A stretch of 64,000 nucleotides of DNA from the NCBI RefSeq assembly GCF_022201045.2, contig NC_068564.1, positions 21,357,001 through 21,421,000 on the forward strand. Direction: 5' to 3'. The notes beneath the pieces were generated by a model, which was given only the letters and a program-made list of their open reading frames with translations, did no database searches and was not told the origin of the DNA. This stretch comes from Citrus sinensis. Taxonomy: Eukaryota > Streptophyta > Magnoliopsida > Sapindales > Rutaceae. Of this stretch, positions 34,342-46,169 are shown one piece after another. Every line of letters begins with the position of its first letter. Position 1 is the first letter of the stretch. A program made the position numbers and the translations under genes.

Positions 34342-36094
34342 AGTAGTAATAAAATAAACTAAGGTCTTATTATTCTTCGATCTTGTTTGTTATTCCCAAT
34401 TTTCAAGTTCATCCACTAACCTCTTTAGTTATACATGCGTTTTCATTATTTTCCTTTATCTTCTGTACTGTTTCTTTACTGCAGTTGTCAAAAAAAAAAA
34501 ATTCATCGCATCAATTCCATACTTTATCACTCTTAAACCTCCACTTTGTGTATATCTAGGTTCATTTATTTTACTCTTTCTTATTTTCCATTATGATCAT
34601 TCTTCCCTATCATCATCATGTGAACTAACATATAATAAAGAACATTAACTACATGACATATACCACTGAACTATCAAATATGTCTATCTTTCTTCAATCA
34701 CCACATTCAAAATATCAATTAAATTTCCCAATTACGGTACAAACTTATAATTTGTTACCTATTCTCATATATCCATTAACCTAACAATTAAATAGAAATT
34801 CAAACACTGCAATCATAGCAATTAATAATAACCTCCAATGCATTGTTTAAAAGGAATACCAGAATCATACTTACAAGTACGAAATAAAACCGTAATTATT
34901 TCTCTCCTTTTTCTTATCGTCTGCACTGTTTTCAGCCTCTGCTTTCTTCTCTTCACGACAAAAGGCCCCTTGATGTAAATCTGGTTCACCTATTAATACA
35001 TTGACGCAATTTTCACATAAATCTTCTTCCCTTTGCTCTGTCATTTCTTTCCATCTGCTTAACATTTTCCCTTTCCACATAAACAAACTAACCAATTTCC
35101 TACTTTCATCTTTTCATTCCTAACCCTTGATATGCGCCCTTCACTAAGCCTCGATTACAGTCGTAACCCATTCTCTTTAACTCGGGCTTTTATCAGGATT
35201 AATTCTGGGATTTTTCCAAATAATGATGTTCAAATAATAACGAGTCACCCATAACAATGAATGATGTGAGGGAAATTTTATGGTGAAGACAACTTCACAA
35301 GATGAGGCTTGAAATTTTAGCATTTTCAGTGACATTTGAGCGCCTCTAGCTTTGATTGTATGGTTCTGTAATTTTTTTAGTTTCCCCAATTTGTGATCTG
35401 CAAAAATGAACTAGTAAATTGGTATTATCGTTTGGTGCTTCTATTGTTTTCCCTTCTTTCAAAACCTAATTACTGTACTTTTTTCCCTCTTGAATTTTTC
35501 GCATACCCGGAGTACCACTCATGACTCATCTTTTCCCTATATAATTTTCATTGCCGACTAACCCCTTAGCTGCATTATTCGACAACTGTTTTAGCAGGTT
35601 GTCCTTTTATTTTTAATAATCCATTTTCCACCAGTACCTGAACCTAATTTTGTGTTAAATTTCATCACATCCATTGGATCTGAAAAATGATGAATCCAAT
35701 GATTCATTTTCTCGGAATGTTACTTGCAGCAAATGTAACTTAAGCGCGGCCTCATATTCAAAGATGCAACAGTACGAACAAAGCAATTATATATAATAAT
35801 AAAAAAATCAAATCCCTAATAGCTCCACAAATCATGAAAATAACCGAGGATATCAAACAAAGACAAATTTGAATGATTTGAAAATTTGATATCAAAACGG
35901 TTTGAAAAACAAAGACAAAGACAAACCGAGGATATAAAAACCTTTTTCCTTTTAGCAGATCCAAAAAGAGAAAATGTGAACGATTTGAAGTGAATCTTTT
36001 TCATTTATGATATCATGTATTTGTTTTGTTAGTTCAAACAATTGATCAAACTTAATTAGTCACACTGCCACTGAACAATTATTTGAAAATATTA
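34342..36094. other. Intergenic region, possibly upstream exons of gene B
   Basis: Two minus-strand frames (34871-35095, charged, Cys-containing; 35177-35389) could belong to the C48 pseudogene but show no family motif. Near 35840-35940 a short ACCGAGGATAT...AAAGACAAA motif is repeated. Confidence 0.35.
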
Positions 36095-36359
36095 GCCCTA
36101 TTTGGTATTGAGGGCAGTTATAAAGTTACAATATTAAAGTGTTTGGTAAAAAAACTAACTATTATGACTTAAAAATTAAGTTGATTTGATTCACCCATTA
36201 TATGATGAAAAAAAAAACTTATAATATATTTATTATATTTTGCAAAATTATTATTTAAATTGTTCGTTTACCATACGTTGTTAACTTTTATTTGAAATTA
36301 TAATTTTTTTCACAATAACTATAACTTAAAAATTACAACATTTTAATACCAAAAATACC
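36095..36359. mobile_element. Small MITE
   Basis: 265 bp with imperfect inverted ends GCCCTATTTGGTATT and AATACCAAAAATACC and inverted subterminal stretches (ACTTAAAAATT on both sides). No clear target duplication or coding frame. Confidence 0.5.
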
Positions 36360-36849
36360 TAGTATCTATGATATTATGAGTTAATGTAATGTGTCTAAAT
36401 TATGTGGTACTTTGACGGTCAATGTATCTAATCTCTAAGTCCAACTCAGCAATGGCTGAGATTCAACTCCTCTCTTATGTTGAGGCTTACTTGTCTCCCC
36501 ACATTTGGGGTTGAATCTATTTCCCTCCAATATTAAAGTGAGAGTAGATCTTCCTCCAGTACTAAATGGGTGTTAACCTTTGGATTGTGCCATAATAAAA
36601 TTATTAAAGAGAGTTTCAACCGATCTTTAATTGTAAATATCAATTAAGATATGATTGTAATATATAAAAAAAAAACACTCAGCCCACGAGTGAGCTGTAT
36701 GTGTTGGTGGGTTCTGAAATGTCTCGCGGAATTCTTGCAGTTATACTATTTGAAGGGATGGATATTTTTAAAAATTTAAATCTTGAATTTTCTTTTTTGT
36801 TTTTTTGAAAGAAAAGAAAGTCACGTTCATTAACAGTTACAAGCACATG

Positions 36850-37044
36850 AGTGAGGCCCAAATTAATTTGGCATTAAGTTTTTAAGTGTGAATTTGAGAA
36901 AGAAAGTCCATCTGTCATTTAATTGCACCAGCATGTTTCACGAGCATCTAAGTGAGGCCGTAATAAATTTGGCATTAAGTTTTTTAAGTGTGAATTTGAG
37001 AAAGAAAGTCCATCTGTCATTTAATTGCACCAGCATGTTTCACG
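36850..37044. repeat. Tandem duplication, period about 101 bp
   Basis: Two nearly identical copies (GTGAGGCC, GGCATTAAG, GTGTGAATTTGAGAAAGAAA, CACCAGCATGTTTCACGA), 0.75 kb upstream of the THIM start codon. No coding role seen. Confidence 0.9.
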
Positions 37045-37641
37045 AAATTGAAAGTAACGTGTATATTTATGTACTGGAAAATGACTGCCATTCAATTTAA
37101 TTTCAATTTGTCCGTTCTAACGCATAGTGGACTGCACCAGCCCTGGGCTGGGCATTTCTCCGAAAAATTGTAACCATTGATTTTCTTAACTTCACATGGA
37201 AAATGGAACAAGAATAATTTTCCAATTATAATATGAAATCACTTTATGCTGGGTATATAATGTTACGAATTTTACTTTTTCTCTGTTTTGGGATTACAAT
37301 TCCTTATTCATCATTTGATTCGGTCCATTTAGACCTATCAAATTTAATAACTTCTTGGATTTAACAATGATATTCCTTATTCGTCGTTCCTTTCAAAAGA
37401 AATGGTCTTAATTAAAAAAAATACATTTTCTTTTATACGTATTTACGAGATTTTTTTTTATTTAATATCTTTTTAAATTGTATTGATCAAATATATTTAT
37501 TCACTGGGCTCAAGTGTAGAGGTATCCTTTATAAATTTTAATAATTAATTTCGTGATATAGATATTAAAATATATGTAGGGTTTTTTAATTGGAATACAT
37601 AAATAAATCATGTTAATGAATAATTTTTCTTTTGAAATAAT

Positions 37642-37651
37642 TATATAAAAG
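37642..37651 (+). promoter_or_regulatory. Candidate TATA box of THIM
   Basis: TATATAAAAG about 155 bases before the start codon, implying a 5' leader of roughly 125 bases. A CT-rich stretch (CTCTCTCTTCAG) follows. Confidence 0.5.
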
Positions 37652-37802
37652 AATCTTCTTTTAAATCAACTAGATAATAAAGTTAGTTTTTAAAGCTCTC
37701 TCTTCAGCTTCCTCAACCGCGCATTCTGATCTCACCAGTTATCACTAGCAGGAAGAGAAAAGGGCCAAAAAAAAAAAAATCCTTGCCAGAGAGAAAAATA
37801 GC

Positions 37803-38963
37803 ATGGAGAAAGAACCTAACGAGTGGGGCCCGAAGGCGTGGGCCCATCTGTCGGCTGTGCGAGCCCAATCACCGTTGATACAGTGCATCACGAATTACGT
37901 CTCAATGGATTTGGTGGCGAATACCCTGCTATCCGCGGGTGCATCCCCGGCCATGCTTCACACCATCGAAGAAATCCCCGACTTCACACCACACGTCCGC
38001 GCTCTCTACGTCAACGTGGGCACGCTCTCCGCCAACTGGCTACCGTCTATGAAGGCCGCTGCGCAACTGGCGTCTCAGTTGGGTAAGCCTTGGGTTCTCG
38101 ACCCCGTTGCCGCTGGAGCTTCCGGTTTCCGGTTAAACGCTTGCTTAGAGCTCGTCCAACTTAAGCCCACCGTCATTAGAGGCAACGCTTCCGAAATTAT
38201 CGCGCTCTCTCGGGCCTCCGTGGGACCCACTAAGGTAATTTTTATTTTTTTTTCAATTTTTTTGCTCTCTGAATAACTAATAATTTGGCATTGTTTTGTA
38301 TCATCAAATTCAAATCGTCGGGCATGTTAGGAGTTATTTTGGCACATATTGTTGATTACAATAATGTTTAATAAGATAAGCATAGTGATCATGTGTGTTT
38401 ACGGGCTTACGTGGCATTAAGGGATTGATTGGTTGGTGGTTGCAAGTGACACCCGATGCCAAAATGTGGCGCTTATGTTAAAATTAAAAATTTTGTTCCT
38501 ATGTATCATGGGAGACTCGCACTTACCATAACAACTAGTATGTTTATTATTATTTTTTATTATTATTAAGGGTGTAGATAGCTCCCATGAGTCGATGGAC
38601 GCAATGGAGGCAGCAAGATGCTTAGCTGAAGCAAGTGGTGGCATAGTTGCTGTGTCTGGAGCGGTTGACATTGTAACAGATGGGAGGAGGGTTGTTGGTG
38701 CTCACAATGGGGTGCCCATGATGCAAAAAATTACAGCAACAGGATGCTCTGTCACTGCTCTGATTGCGGCTTTTGTTGCAGTTGATCCTCCGCACGCTTT
38801 TGAAGCCACAGCTTCAGCATTGTCTGTATATGGTATTGCTGGTGAGATGGGAATGAGTATGGCCAAAGGTCCTGCTTCATTGCGGATGCACATGATAGAT
38901 TGTCTCCATGGGCTTGATCAAGCTGCTCTACTTTCCCGCACCAACATCACCGCCTTGTCATGA
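37803..38963 (+). CDS. THIM: Hydroxyethylthiazole kinase (two exons)
   Basis: Exon 1 is 37803-38234 and exon 2 is 38571-38963, joined in phase 0 across a GT-AG intron, giving 274 residues, the usual size of plant THIM. The enzyme phosphorylates 4-methyl-5-(2-hydroxyethyl)thiazole in the thiamine salvage pathway. Ribokinase-fold family motifs are visible: QCITNYVSMDLVANTLLSAG near the N-terminus (substrate site), WVLDPVAAGASG, RGNASEIIAL and, in exon 2, GVDSS and the anion-hole segment ITATGCSVTAL containing the catalytic Cys. Exon 1 is clearly more GC-rich than its surroundings. No transit peptide is evident. A truncated genomic copy of the exon 1/intron 1 junction is at 4027-4395. AATAAA at 39173 is a plausible poly(A) signal. 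Confidence 0.93.
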
Positions 38964-39172
38964 TCCTTTGCCTGAGGACATATGTAAATGGTACGTTTCG
39001 TTGAGTTGTATTCATTTAGGATTAGAGAAAAATAGTTAGCTGCTGCCAACATGATTGAGACCTTGTTTCATTTCCTTGCAATTTGTTCTTTTCTTTTTCA
39101 AGTAATATAAAGCTTAAAGCCAGAATATTTGGGGAATGGACACATGATCAGTGTCCAGGACTCCATTTTTTC

Positions 39173-39178
39173 AATAAA
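39173..39178 (+). terminator. Candidate poly(A) signal of THIM
   Basis: AATAAA 210 bases after the stop codon, within an AT-rich 3' region. Confidence 0.45.
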
Positions 39179-39469
39179 AGTAATCTATAGATCATAATTG
39201 TTAACCTCTGTTGATTTCAATTTCTTTTCATTTTAAATGCTGGTGAACATTCTTCGATTAATAAAGTCTCCTCTTTCAGCAAAAATCAAGCAAGAATGCT
39301 TTAGTGTGTCATATCCATAATAGTATAGTAATGAAGACATGACAATATTGTAATTACTACATATTTTGACTCATAATTATCACATTGACAGAGTGAAAAT
39401 GGAACCATGTGACACTCTTTCATGATCAAACGGACATATGCACACGAAATCTTACATTGTAATACATTT

Positions 39470-40231
39470 TCAGTATTTGAGATTGGCGGTGATCCTAAGC
39501 AGTGATTCTGCACCATCTGTGACATGTTGACCAGCTGGTATCAATGGTCGCACCTCAGCCAGCCCACAAGCATGCTTGAACTTTCCTGTACCACCAGTCA
39601 CTGACAAATGTGACATGGTACTTCCAATCTTGTACACACCATAGAAGTTGAGGCTATCACCATATTCTCCTTCTTCAATCATAGCTGTAAATGCCATCAT
39701 CTGTGTCGACCCATCTGCTGAGCTTGCCACATAAACTCCTTGAGCTTTCCCCAGAGCCTGTGACCTCAACTCAGGGCTAGCCGTTAGTATGTCATCAATG
39801 ACAGTGATTGTTCCAAAACCTAGTCCCAATCCATCAGGTCCTAGTTGAGTCTGAGTGTTACCATTTAGGTTCTGCTGATTTCCTTCTCCTGCAAAAGTTG
39901 TACCGGCTAAGCCAGTTCCCAATGGGACTCCATTCAGACCATTAACTATTGGAATGGCACCATCGGCATTAGGGATGGCAACTCCATCTTGGGGGGGAAG
40001 GAACCCAATCGGCCTAGCAAAGGGCACTTGACCGCTGTAGATGTTTCCTAGCAAGCCAGTGATTGGTCTTGCCGTGGGGTTACTGCCCCCAAGTATGTCA
40101 TGCATATAAAATTCAAGAATGGGATGTTCTCCAGCAGCCGGGGCAGGGTCAACTGCAGCCACAAATATGGTCATCTGTGAAGTTAGAATTAGCATTGTGA
40201 ACAGGGATGATCGCTTGGAGTTGAACATCAT
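39470..40231 (-). CDS. Dirigent-domain protein, ESB1-like class
   Basis: 253 residues when started at MMFNSKRSS. The frame extends upstream to 40303, but a TATA box at 40326-40334 puts the transcription start near 40300, so the first Met would lie at the cap; the start at 40231 (or the adjacent 40228) is preferred and leaves a signal peptide (LFTMLILTSQMTIFVAAV). The first dirigent strand (ILEFYMHDILGG) is followed by a Pro/Gly/Asn-rich insertion of about 70 residues (GVAIPNADGAIPIVNG) before the main barrel (FGTITVIDDILT, ALGKAQGVYVAS, FTAMIEEGEYGDSLNFYGVY, SVTGGTGKFKHACGLAEV). This insertion marks the ESB1/DIR9/DIR16-type subgroup, linked in Arabidopsis to lignin deposition in Casparian strips. 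Single exon. It is secreted to the apoplast. Confidence 0.9.
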   Translation of the reverse strand: MMFNSKRSSLFTMLILTSQMTIFVAAVDPAPAAGEHPILEFYMHDILGGSNPTARPITGLLGNIYSGQVPFARPIGFLPPQDGVAIPNADGAIPIVNGLNGVPLGTGLAGTTFAGEGNQQNLNGNTQTQLGPDGLGLGFGTITVIDDILTASPELRSQALGKAQGVYVASSADGSTQMMAFTAMIEEGEYGDSLNFYGVYKIGSTMSHLSVTGGTGKFKHACGLAEVRPLIPAGQHVTDGAESLLRITANLKY

Positions 40232-40325
40232 GTAATGTGCGTATCTGAGGTATCCAAGACGAGAGAGAAATGAAAGATGAAGGTTTTTTGGATGAGTATG
40301 CATGTAGGAGGCTGATTTTGGTCAT

Positions 40326-40334
40326 TTTTATATA
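40326..40334 (-). promoter_or_regulatory. TATA box of the dirigent gene
   Basis: Minus strand TATATAAAA, about 95 bases before the preferred start codon. It decides between the two candidate starts. Confidence 0.65.
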
Positions 40335-40990
40335 GAGGCAATGAGCAAATTGAGGTGGGGTTGGTGTTAATTCTGAATATCGAGGAGTGGTTGGAACTGG
40401 AGCTGTTTAGCTGAAGCATACTGGTATTTGGTAACATACAAGCCTTCGGATTGAGTGGTTGCAGCAAGGGAGAGAGCTTTTTGAAGCAGTTAAGATATTA
40501 TTCTAAGACAAAATCTGATGTTACAAAAATGGGCTTTCTGAGATGCAACAATCAACAGCAAGATTTATGTAAAAATGGTTCTATATCAGTAAGTATAAAC
40601 ACTTTTATGCATTTTCTTTCCTTCCACTTGTGTTCTCTGTTTTTCATATTTCAAAAGTGAACAACACGGACTCCCACATGAGAGTGGTGAATAGAAGAAA
40701 AAAAGGAACAAAAGTTGAAGAATGCAAAGTTATAAATTGCAAGTAATTCTCGGTGCCCACAAAAAATAATTGATCTTAATCGACCTCGGTCAAGACACTA
40801 TTATAAGCTTTAATTAATGTTCAACAGCAACCATAACAAGGATAGCCAGTAGCCAGAGCTCTTCAAATTTTTAACCGAACATGAAGTTCTGTACAACGAA
40901 TTTAAAACATAGTTACAACCGTAACTCTCTACTGGTTGGTTCAGAAAGTGCCACGTCATCACTCCACCTTCGGCCTTTTCTATCTACACT

Positions 40991-41932
40991 ATGACTAATA
41001 CAACAACAAAAGCAACTGCTTGCTACATGCTTAGAGGAGCAAAAGTGGGTGTGTCAATGGAGGCAATACACGTCCATTGTCACCGTTATTGTTTCCTCAG
41101 AAAAATTTTATCAACTTGCAATCATAGTAAGGCCTTCAATAAACAAACAACACACTGCCGTCAGAAGAAATTGAGCAGGAGGAAGCCAATTTTGTTAAGC
41201 ACAAGCATTGACAGGGGATATTTAACAAGAACAGCAGCCGGTGGAGTTCCACCTCCACCATTAGATTTGACAGAAGACAATGTTAGGCAGGTCATAGCCG
41301 ATGCTCGTGGCGAGGTTAGTAGCTTCCACGCCCCCCCCCCCCCCCCACCCCAAAACCTAGATTTATTATCTCAATTTTGTTCATTGATAATCTTGTTACT
41401 ATGATCATTCAATCTTGTGTCCCTTTTCTGCAGCTTGCCCAGTTGTTTGACACTTCAGTTGGCATAACAGGTGACAACTTTTAAGCTAAGTGTTGAAATC
41501 TTCATTATTTTTTTGTCACTTTTTTTCTTTTTGGTTAAAAAATGAAATAAATTATAGGAGTGGCTGAGCTAGCTGAATTGGATGGACCCTTTGTGAAGAT
41601 TAGACTGAGGGGTCGGTTTTGGCACAAACGTTCAACTGTTATTGCAAGACTCGCCAATTACTTGAAGCAGAGGATCCCAGTAAGTCCACTACCTTGTCGA
41701 ACATGATCCAGTGCGTGCTGTCGTGCGCGAGCGTGAGCTTGACGGTGCGCAACTGCATGCACTAATCAGGACCCTTTATCATGTTTGTCATGTGATAGCT
41801 TAGCTTCAGAAAATGATTAAATCTGTTGCTCTGATACTGATAGCAAGCCATGCTTGGATTTGTTTGCAGGAAATTTTGGAAGTAGATATTGAAGATGAGA
41901 AACAGTTGGATGATAGCCCTGAAAACTTTTGA
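40991..41932 (+). CDS. Predicted plastid protein with NFU-like topology (four exons)
   Basis: Exons 40991-41314, 41434-41470, 41558-41679 and 41870-41932; all junctions are GT-AG and phases agree, giving 181 residues. The first 75 residues are basic and Ser/Thr/Cys-rich, fitting a chloroplast transit peptide; an in-frame Met at 41057 is an alternative start. The conserved-looking part begins LDLTEDNVRQVIADAR, then LFDTSVGITGVAELAELDGPF, VKIRLRGRFWHKRSTVIARL and LKQRIPEILEVDIEDE. The order (helix, hairpin with VKIRLRG, helix, PEILEV) resembles NFU domains, but the Cys-x-x-Cys that binds the iron-sulfur cluster is absent, so that function should not be assumed. I do not recognise the exact family. 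Confidence 0.75.
41331..41346. repeat. Poly-C tract in intron 1
   Basis: Sixteen C in a row shortly after the splice donor; likely length-variable. Confidence 0.9.
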
Positions 41933-42515
41933 GACAATCGGTAGCCGTTACCATTTTCTTTGAAATGTCAATGTTAATAATTTTCTTTGCTACTGGTCTG
42001 TTTGTGCACCTGCAAAATCTGGATTTGAACCCCATAGAATTGCAGAAAAACAAGGCTTTTTCACAAGTTTTTCATTATCCATCAAACCTTTGTTCAAAAC
42101 CAAAACAATGAAAATTTAAATAAAAAAAAAAGAACTGTATAGCCTTCTGCCACTTTTTGATTTGGGTAAAGAGGTAAGCACCTGATACAAACTAACCGTT
42201 TAATCATACATGATATACATCAACGTTCTACAAAATTCCTTGATCACGCACTACAAATATTACATCTTACAGCTGAATATAGCAAGGATCATGGATACAA
42301 AATTTCATTGGCAGGGGAAGCCTTCGGTTTCTGTGTTGCTTTACGACAATCTCAACTTGAATGCACAAAAATTCGATGTTGTTAGAATACGCAGCTGAGA
42401 TTTACTTCTCAAGCTGTTTTAAGGGGCGAAAGAAAGCTCAAAGCTGGTTGATTTCCTTCATTTATTCCTTTTTTTTCACTTTTCTTTTCTGTAAGTTGGG
42501 ATGACGAGATCAATA

Positions 42516-45500
42516 TCATTCAAGTATACATTGCTGAGACCGGAAGTTACCACCTGAAAACATTTCAATGAGACGATTTTCAAGCCGTCTTGACCCTGGA
42601 CCAGGCCTCAAAATATCAGCATCACCCCAAACAGAACACGTGTTATTCCCAGGCTCGCCTAAGCACCATCCACCAGGTACAACATTGCCAGGGCTGCGAT
42701 TCAAAATTTCTCTGTCAATGCGATCAAGCACAGGATCATCAAACTGGAATTGTGAAGCAAAGATTGCTCCGCTTTGAATCATATCATCAAACTCAGTGGA
42801 ATTAAGTGTGCAGTTCTGTTTGGATGGCTTGTCACAGGCTACATATAGCAAGCTATCGTTTATGACAGTCTTGTTGAATTGGTGAGAATTACATAGAATG
42901 GTAGGAAAGTAATTGGGAAAGGAAGAAGGAGTGTTTGATAAATACATCAGCAGAGTCCTTGGAAGGTTATCTGTACCCAAAATGCAGAACTCAACAAAAT
43001 TACGACTTAAAATGACAACAGCTGAACCTGCAAATAATAAAAAAAGGACCTGAACTGTCAGTTCAACATATCTAGTTGTCCCAGAAGCAGAAGGTAATAT
43101 CAAGAGTGGCACTTGATGGACCTTCGGCCCAAAGCTGAGCAAAAATTTTACACATTTGCCAAGGCACAGAAACTGCAAATTACGCAGGAAGGAAAACTTA
43201 AACAAGCCTCATGCAGTGCTAATTTGTATAGAGCAACCAATGCATCCATGTTCTCAAGCCTGACAGAGACCAGATACAGTGCTCGCTTAACCAAAAAGAA
43301 AATGAATGAAGGAACATAATGGTTAGTGGGCCAAAAAAGGCTGCATCCTTAAAGTTTCAGAAACAGAAAGGGAAGAATCTGCAATTTTCAGGAATCTCAA
43401 CTGAACTGAACTATCTGCGGCTCTGCGCGGGGATCTAAAAGTTTGATTATCATCATATAGAAACATTTTAGCCAACAGATCTCACTCGAATCGTGGATCC
43501 CTTGATGGGTTGACTTTAGGCATGGTTTGAGAGTCTGGTAAGTGCTAGCCATCTAAACCTCACACTTAAGCATCCTGGCTACCACATGGTGCGCTGTAAA
43601 GTCATGAAATCCTAGACTCTTGATATTTTAATACTAACAAAAATAATTATCATCAATATCTTCAAGTTGTGAAGTAATGAACAGTCCAAACTTTATTAAT
43701 ACTTTCATTCCAAATCACCACAGAATTTCACTATTAGAAATTGAAGTACAAACTAAAGATTCTTAATTTTGTAAACTTTTGACCTGGCTTTACACCTTTT
43801 AGCACAATCTAACCCAACATTTTTTCAATTATTGGCAATTAATCAGTCCAGCTGGGCTTTTTGGCTGAATCTCTACTCCTGTAGCTACTAACGTCCTCAA
43901 AGTCTTCTAACCCAGTTGAAATTACCCTTTCATCCCATTTCCTTACAGTACGCTACTGCCCCCCAAAAATGTTGTTTCTATTTAGGATACAACACTACAA
44001 TCAATGCACAGAGTCTAAAGATGAATTTCAAATGGTTCACGTTCATACATTTAGACCCTCTATCAAGAGATTCTAGATACATCAAGCATGATTCTAAAAC
44101 TTGGAAACCATAAAGCTGTTCCTCACTTGGTCAAGTCTGTTCTAGCTGCACCAAGAAATCTCAACTCTTGTAATCCATCTTACTATATCTACATTTCATC
44201 CTACAGAATTTTGTGGATAGAATTGTAAAACAAATATTATGGCTGAGACTTATAAAAGAGTAGAAAACAAATTATAGGTGCACCAAACATGCTCCATGTC
44301 TCCACCCTAGGGTTATGCAAAATTCTTGTTAGCATATATAAATTCTAACTAGAAGGTTCTCATGTTCTCAGAAATCTTTAAGAATACCTCATTGGTCTCT
44401 GGAAAAATTAAAATTATAAAAAGGAATCCAGAATTTACATCACATAAGAAAGTTTACCTTCTACCATACAAGTTTTGTCACTAATGCAGAATCCAAGAAC
44501 ATGATATTTCGATATTGAACCATTAAAACGAAAAAATGAAAATGTGAGAAAAACCAATCAAATAGAGGCCTAAAAAGAACCAAAAAAAGGAAAACAAACA
44601 CACCCACATACCTGAAAACAATCTGAAAGCATTGGGCAATTGTCGCTTTTGAGAAACATAAAACATTGGGTTTTGCTCTGAAAGATAAAGTCCTGGATCA
44701 ACAATTATCCTCTTCATTCTACTCGAACTACAAAAAAACCAAACCAGATTCATATCATTAACCTTCATTTACTAAAAAAAAAAGCATCATTGTGAGCGGC
44801 TGACAAGAAAAATAATTAAAAAAATAAAGCAGAAATACAAATATGAAACGTGAATAAATCAAATCATACTCTCTCCAGTCAAGGTAGCTTGTGTGGTTCA
44901 CAAAGTTAAGTTCTTTCGGCATATACGATAGAATGTGAAGAAGATCTGCAAACATTTTTATTAAAATATTAAAATATAGATTCAAATTACAATTTCTCCA
45001 AATCTATAAAAATAACCCAGATGATAAAAGCAATTAAAAACCCCCTAAAAGAGTAAAATTTTAACTAATTTGCAACAATGCCATCGAATTTGCTCAAAAG
45101 AAATTAAAAAAATAAAATTATACCATCTTGCTTAATAAGGGGATAATCAGCGGCATTCAAGTTGATGAACCAATCCCAGTTCTTCGACAACTTCAACAGG
45201 ATCGACGCGCCATGAAGCGTCGACGAAATCGAAGTCGAGCCGGCCGGGTAACTAAAATCAGCTTTCCCAATTACGTCGACGTTTTGGGCAGCCCTAAAAA
45301 CGGGCACCGATTCGATCGTGACAGCCAAACTGTCGCGCTCAGCTTGCGGGGCTGACCGGTCCAAATGGAGCAGGTACTGGTTCTTCGGGTGATAAACAGC
45401 GTGCAACAACCGGACGATGCGGGCCGCGTCGCCGGCCGAACCGGAGATGAGGTAAGCGAGAGAGGGAGGGGCCGGGTGGGAGGGGATCTTGGAGGGGAAT

Positions 45501-45712
45501 GCGGGGCGGGTTGGGAAGAGGAAGGGGTCGGATTGGGTCTGCGAGTCGATCGAGCGTCGAGAGGAGGATGACGTGGAGTAGAAAGAGACGAGGAAGAGGA
45601 GGGAGAAGAATAAGGTGGTGAGTAGAACGGAGCGCGTGGCTTTGGTTTGGTCCCTTGGGACGGACATTGACGGCGGAGTCGACGGCGGTGCTGACGGACT
45701 CGAATGGTGCAT
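42516..45712 (-). CDS. Beta-glucuronosyltransferase, GT14 family (GlcAT14-like), four exons
   Basis: Exons 45712-45124, 44945-44870, 44727-44612 and 43027-42516; every boundary has GT-AG and the phases close exactly, giving 430 residues. It is a type II Golgi protein: a short cytosolic Ser/Pro-rich tail, one membrane anchor (VLLTTLFFSLLFLVSF), a stem, then the core-2/I-branching (GT14) domain with LAYLISGSAGDAARI, LLHLDRSAP, NWDWFINLNAADYPLI, FVNHTSYLDW, IIVDPGLYL, GSAVVILSRNFVEFC, DNLPRTLLMY and, near the end, GGWCLGEPGNNTCSVWGD. Plant members add glucuronic acid to arabinogalactan-protein glycans. The third intron is long (1.6 kb). The start at 45712 avoids an upstream Met at 45817 that would add a poor N-terminus. 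I see no defect. Confidence 0.92.
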
Positions 45713-46169
45713 TGTTATTAAATTCTCTCTGTTATCGGTGAGTTGTTGGATTTGGATTGGGATTGCGTTGTGCTGGAGAATGTGTGTCGTTTTGATATTG
45801 CGCTCTTTTTCTAACATTTCATTTTCCTTTATTTTTGGGTTTTAGATTTCGTTGGCAATTGGCAGCTTGGTATCCTCTGTTGGGTGTTTGTCACTTTGCC
45901 AATTTCTTATTGTGCTTAAATTAAGGGTAATAATTATTCAAGTCATGTGCCATCTGATGGGAGCACCACCAAGTGGCTATGTATAATCTTGTATGGGAAC
46001 ATTTATTTCCTGCCGTCTTATGAATAAAGTTCCCCTTGAAAATACTTCTATACTCGTATCCTCAACTATGTTGACGACATCAGTTGGAGAGACCTATACA
46101 ATTTATTTCCTTTGATTTAGAGTAAATATCTTTTAAATATTAATGGGATCGGATTTTAGAGATAGAAAA

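Noticed and set aside
37823..38086. Second plus-strand frame inside THIM exon 1 (87 residues)
   Set aside because: Shadow frame caused by the high GC content of the exon.
45128..45845. Several plus-strand frames opposite the first GT14 exon
   Set aside because: They are antisense shadows; the minus-strand gene has consistent splice sites and domain order.
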